DNA of 64,000 nucleotides from Candidatus Leptovillus affinis (GTDB taxonomy: Bacteria; Chloroflexota; Anaerolineae; Promineifilales; Promineifilaceae), in NCBI GenBank assembly GCA_016705235.1, contig JADIYP010000001.1, positions 248,001-312,000 of the forward strand, given 5' to 3'. Within the stretch, counting starts at the first letter, position 1; each line of letters begins with the position of its first letter. Shown here piece after piece: positions 60,999 to 64,000 of the stretch. The translations under genes were made by a program, and so were the position numbers. The notes beneath the pieces are model-generated. The model saw nothing but the letters and a program-made list of their open reading frames with translations, was not told the DNA's origin and made no database searches.

Positions 60999-62234
60999 TT
61001 ATACCGGCGACGCCAGCGGCAGTTCGATGGTGAACGTGGTGCCGGTTCCTACTTCGCTGGTAACGGCGATACGGCCGTTATGCTCCCGAATGATTTTTTC
61101 GGCAATCGCCAGGCCCAACCCGCTGCCCTCCGCCTGACCTTCGCTGCCGGGGATACGGTAGAAACGCTCGAACAGATGCGGTAGATCTTTGGGCGCAATG
61201 CCGTAGCCTGTGTCGGCCACGGTCAGCACCACCATGTTATCCTGGCAGCCGGCGGAAACCGCCAGACGGCCGTTTTCCCGATTGTATTTGATGCCATTGC
61301 TGACCAGATTCAACAGCACCTGCTTCAAACGATCCTGATCGCCGAGCAGGCAGGGATAATCGGTGGGCGCGGGCAGATTGGGGTGGCAAACGGCCGTTAA
61401 CCCAATCCCGCGCACATCGGCCTGAGCCTGCGACAGGCGCACCACATCTTGCACCACTTCTTCCACCGCCACAGGTCGCCGTTCCAGGTGCATCCGCCCC
61501 GATTCCAAACGAGCGAAATCCACAAATTCCTTGGTCATCCGCGAAAGCCGCCCGGATTCACGCTGAATCATGCGCACCACGTCGCTCTGTTTTTCCGGGG
61601 GGAAATCGGAGCGCGCCAGCAGTTCGCTGGCGGTGGTAATGGCCATGAGCGGTGTTTTTAACTCGTGCATAATCTCCGCCAGCAAGTCGGATTGCAAAAA
61701 CAGGCGGGCGTTCATGATCGCCACCGCCGACTGGGAGGCCAGCGCTTCCAGAATGGCCATATCTTGCGTGCTGTAGGCGCTGTTATCGATCTTATTGACC
61801 ACTTCCAGGCAGCCAATAATGCCTTTGGGCGTTATCAGGGGAACCGCAAGCATGGAGCGGGTGAAAAACTTCAGGTCTTCATCGACGTTGGCAAAAAACC
61901 GGTCATCGGTTTGCACGTCGTCTAGCACAAGGGAACGGCCGTGGCGCACCACCCAGCCCGCAATGCTGCCATCCAGTGGAACAATGATATTTTCGGGCAT
62001 CAGGCTGCCGGTGGAGGCGGCGAAGTGCAGTTGGCCGGTTTTTTGATCCAGGAGCAAGATCGAAGCGGCCTCGGTATGGGTCAGCTCGGTGGAGATATCC
62101 ATGACCAGAGCCAGCAGAGTATCCAGATGCAGGGTAGAACTAAGCCGGGCGCTGATTTCCAACAACCGCTGCAAACTATCGGCGCGAATGGGGGTGGGTA
62201 ACGGCCGTTGCTGGCCTTGCTCACTACTTGTCAT
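60999..62234 (-). CDS. GAF-domain sensor histidine kinase
   Basis: A 411-residue protein has a GAF domain (about 20-170: LLEISARLSSTLHLDTLLALVMDISTELTHTEAASILLLDQKTGQLHFAASTG, FTRSMLAVPLITPKGIIGCLEVVNKID). A HisKA helix carries EIMHELKTPLMAITTASELLARSD (His about 188). The HATPase domain has LLNLVSNGIKYN, VADTGYGIAPKDLPHLFERFYR and GSGLGLAIAEKIIREHNG. It is cytoplasmic, with no transmembrane segments. The response regulator is not adjacent; the receiver-ParA gene 850 bp upstream on the same strand is not an obvious partner. Confidence 0.93.
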   Translation of the reverse strand: MTSSEQGQQRPLPTPIRADSLQRLLEISARLSSTLHLDTLLALVMDISTELTHTEAASILLLDQKTGQLHFAASTGSLMPENIIVPLDGSIAGWVVRHGRSLVLDDVQTDDRFFANVDEDLKFFTRSMLAVPLITPKGIIGCLEVVNKIDNSAYSTQDMAILEALASQSAVAIMNARLFLQSDLLAEIMHELKTPLMAITTASELLARSDFPPEKQSDVVRMIQRESGRLSRMTKEFVDFARLESGRMHLERRPVAVEEVVQDVVRLSQAQADVRGIGLTAVCHPNLPAPTDYPCLLGDQDRLKQVLLNLVSNGIKYNRENGRLAVSAGCQDNMVVLTVADTGYGIAPKDLPHLFERFYRIPGSEGQAEGSGLGLAIAEKIIREHNGRIAVTSEVGTGTTFTIELPLASPV

Positions 62235-62256
62235 GTTACTGCCTCAGATTATTCCT

Positions 62257-63027
62257 TTACAGGCCATGCGGCGTATAACTGGCCGCCAATCGCGGCAAAA
62301 TATCGACAACATCAGCGTGAATCAGCACGTCGGCTAAATAATCCAGGTGTGTCTCACTAAAATTAACGATAATCAGTTTAGCTCCGGCATACTTTGCCAG
62401 CATGGGCAAATCACCAGCCGGAGCCACTTCCAAAGATGACCCGGCCACAATCATCACATCGCAGTCGCGGGCATGGCGCTTGGCCCGATTCATAATGGTC
62501 ACCGGCAAAATTTCGCCAAACAAGATGATGTTGGGTTTTAAAATACCGCCGCAGGCCGGACACCGGGGGACCTGCCCATCGACCAGATAATCGGCCATCA
62601 CCACTTCTGTCTGATACGTTTGCAGGCAGTGCATACAAGTGGCTTCACGCAAATGGCCGTGTACTTCGTAGATGGTTTTGGAGCCGGCTCTGGCGTGGAG
62701 GGCGTCTATATTTTGCGTAATGACGGCTTTGAGTGGGCCGTGCGCTTCTAATTGCGCCAGCGCCAGATGGGCCGAATTGGGCTGGGCGGTCATGATGGTT
62801 TGCAGCAGGGGATTAATCCATTCATAAAAACGCTGGGGGGTTTGTTTGAAGGCCGTCATGGTGGCCACTTCCATCGGGTCGTACCGATCCCACAGGCCCG
62901 ATTCCGGGCTGCGAAAATCGGGGATGCCAGAGCGAGTGCTGATGCCAGCTCCGGTCAGGGCAACCACATGCCTGGCCTTTTGAAGAATGTCTAGCGCCTG
63001 GTTGATTTGGGATTCTAGATTGTCCAC
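62257..63027 (-). CDS. Sirtuin (NAD-dependent protein deacylase)
   Basis: A 256-residue protein carries the complete Sir2 motifs: VVALTGAGISTRSGIPDFRSPESGLW, AVITQNIDALHARAG, the catalytic His in YEVHGHLREATCM, a Cys4 zinc site (CMHCLQTYQT ... CPACGG), KPNIILFGE, and VAGSSLEVAPAGDLP. It removes acyl groups from lysines using NAD+. Tandem with the GAF kinase and ParA-like genes on the minus strand, but spacing does not force an operon. Confidence 0.95.
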   Translation of the reverse strand: MDNLESQINQALDILQKARHVVALTGAGISTRSGIPDFRSPESGLWDRYDPMEVATMTAFKQTPQRFYEWINPLLQTIMTAQPNSAHLALAQLEAHGPLKAVITQNIDALHARAGSKTIYEVHGHLREATCMHCLQTYQTEVVMADYLVDGQVPRCPACGGILKPNIILFGEILPVTIMNRAKRHARDCDVMIVAGSSLEVAPAGDLPMLAKYAGAKLIIVNFSETHLDYLADVLIHADVVDILPRLAASYTPHGL

Positions 63028-63083
63028 GTCACTTTCTCTCTGTCTGCGGCTCCACAGGCGTGGCGTCTGGGCGTCGGCGGTAT

Positions 63084-64000
63084 TTAGGAATAGACAAGCT
63101 GCTGGGCAAGTTGGCGCAGGTATGCGCCAGACTGCGTTTGCGCGCTGAGGTAGACGAGGGGTTGGGCCTTGTTTACGGCGCGAGTCATTTCGGCGGGCGG
63201 GATGGTGATGATAGCCAATAGAGGATGCCCCAGAAAGCCTTCAACGGCCGTGCGCGGCAGCTGCATCCCGTCTTGCCCAAAATCAACCATCACCGCATCG
63301 ATCGCGACATGCGGAAACACAACACTCTTCAGGTGATTGATCAACTGTCGGGCGGCGGACAAGGCCACACGTTCCGGGCGCAGACAGACAACAATACGAT
63401 CTGCCTGTTCCAGAACCGGTCGAGTCATTTCATTCATATCCGTGCCTAAATCAACAACAATTATTTTGCTGATCTGCGCCAGGGTGGTGAGCAGAACGGC
63501 CGTTTGCTGCTCAGACAGGCGCGGAAAGCGGTGGGCCTGGTTTATCTGGCTCAACAGCAGCCGTAAATGTTGGCTGTAAGACAGCAAATAATCTGTCACC
63601 TGGTCAGCGATTTCGGCGGCAGGCATGGTGGCCAGAGTATTCAGCGCGCCGGCATTCTTTTGATTGAGGTAGAGGCCAATGTGCCCCTGCACCATGTCCA
63701 GGTCCACCAGGGTGGTCGGGTAGCCCATGCTGGCGTACACGGCCGCCAGATTGATGGCCACGGTGGTAACGCCAACGCCGCCACGCGCGCCCATCACGGC
63801 GATGGTCTGCGCTGCCGTCGATTTGGCTGGCGAGGCATCCAGAAATGTGGGAGCGTCCGAGACTTCATGAAGTTGGGTTTCTTCGCGGGGAGACGTTTCT
63901 GGCAGGGGGCCATAAGCGGTTTCCAGCATGGTTTTTACGCGGTCTACCAGTTCAGCGGGTTCGGTGGGTTTGTTTAAATAATCGTCGGCGCCGGCGTTGA
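63084..64000 (-). CDS. Receiver-ParA/MinD fusion (CpaE-like), 5' end outside the window
   Basis: The reading frame is open to the window edge. Upstream of an internal ATG at 63929 it reads NAGADDYLNKPTEPAELVDRVKTMLE, the C-terminal end of a response-regulator receiver domain. After a linker comes a ParA/MinD-type ATPase (VMGARGGVGVTTVAINLAAVYASMGYPTTLVDLDMVQGHIGLYLN, then IIVVDLGTDMNEMTRPVLEQADRIVVCLRPE) with an altered Walker A (RGGVGVTT in place of KGGxGKTT). CpaE proteins of this form place type IV/tad pili. Confidence 0.88.
   Translation of the reverse strand, partial: NAGADDYLNKPTEPAELVDRVKTMLETAYGPLPETSPREETQLHEVSDAPTFLDASPAKSTAAQTIAVMGARGGVGVTTVAINLAAVYASMGYPTTLVDLDMVQGHIGLYLNQKNAGALNTLATMPAAEIADQVTDYLLSYSQHLRLLLSQINQAHRFPRLSEQQTAVLLTTLAQISKIIVVDLGTDMNEMTRPVLEQADRIVVCLRPERVALSAARQLINHLKSVVFPHVAIDAVMVDFGQDGMQLPRTAVEGFLGHPLLAIITIPPAEMTRAVNKAQPLVYLSAQTQSGAYLRQLAQQLVYS

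Overview
The window looks like a chromosomal stretch of a GC-rich, filamentous-type Chloroflexota (Anaerolineae-like) bacterium. This is an inference. It rests on protein character (BTAD regulators, Ser/Thr kinase-FHA proteins, proline/threonine-rich lipoproteins, large dipeptide ABC systems, GAF kinases). It also rests on an extremely frequent palindromic octamer, ACGGCCGT, scattered through genes and spacers alike. No rRNA, tRNA, CRISPR array or complete transposase gene was seen.

Layout. (1) 1-4.5 kb: the start of a formate dehydrogenase-type molybdoenzyme, a small cupin/SnoaL/DUF1801 operon and a sulfatase-modifying-factor-type protein, then a 107-bp satellite repeat. (2) 5.2-16.6 kb: an accessory island, all genes on +. 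It holds a DUF4297-HerA type antiphage pair, an AT-rich graspetide (ATP-grasp plus precursor peptide) locus, four toxin-antitoxin modules and an APH(6)-type aminoglycoside kinase. These units are separated by recurrent attC-like or integron-cassette-like junctions and at least four kinds of miniature inverted-repeat elements. No integron integrase is visible. (3) 16.6-20.3 kb: small single-gene units (DHFR/RibD-like, YdeI-like, methyltransferase, DUF1905, DinB, GNAT). (4) 20.3-33.4 kb: a murein-peptide locus. An L-Ala-D/L-Glu-type epimerase and an NlpC/P60 endopeptidase on + face a long minus-strand dipeptide/oligopeptide ABC operon with two ATPases, one binding protein and four permeases, with a cytochrome c and a membrane protein placed inside it.

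(5) 33.8-36.4 kb: a cNMP-binding histidine kinase and a BTAD/SARP-type regulator. (6) 37.0-59.3 kb: a near-complete extracellular contractile injection system (eCIS) operon. In order it encodes a small conserved protein, an AAA+ ATPase, a DUF4157 protein, a DUF4255 cap protein, sheath, tube, chaperone-like protein, small protein, second tube, a hexapeptide-repeat protein, a LysM hub protein, a GxxExxY protein, a VgrG-like spike, gp25, baseplate J, two cargo-like proteins and an FHA-tail protein I fusion. A receptor-type Ser/Thr kinase that itself carries an FHA domain follows directly. (7) 59.4-64 kb: a lipoprotein, a DUF1349 protein, a GAF histidine kinase, a sirtuin and a receiver-ParA (CpaE-like) protein running off the end.

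The most interesting points are four: the cassette-like array carrying a graspetide locus; the apparent coupling of a kinase/FHA phospho-switch to an eCIS baseplate protein; a shared N-terminal QMQ..GNTAVQR motif in three eCIS-linked proteins; and a CCAA-type repeat tract that breaks the frame of an eCIS gene. Several genes carry one-base frameshifts in short homopolymers, which may be real decay or assembly error.
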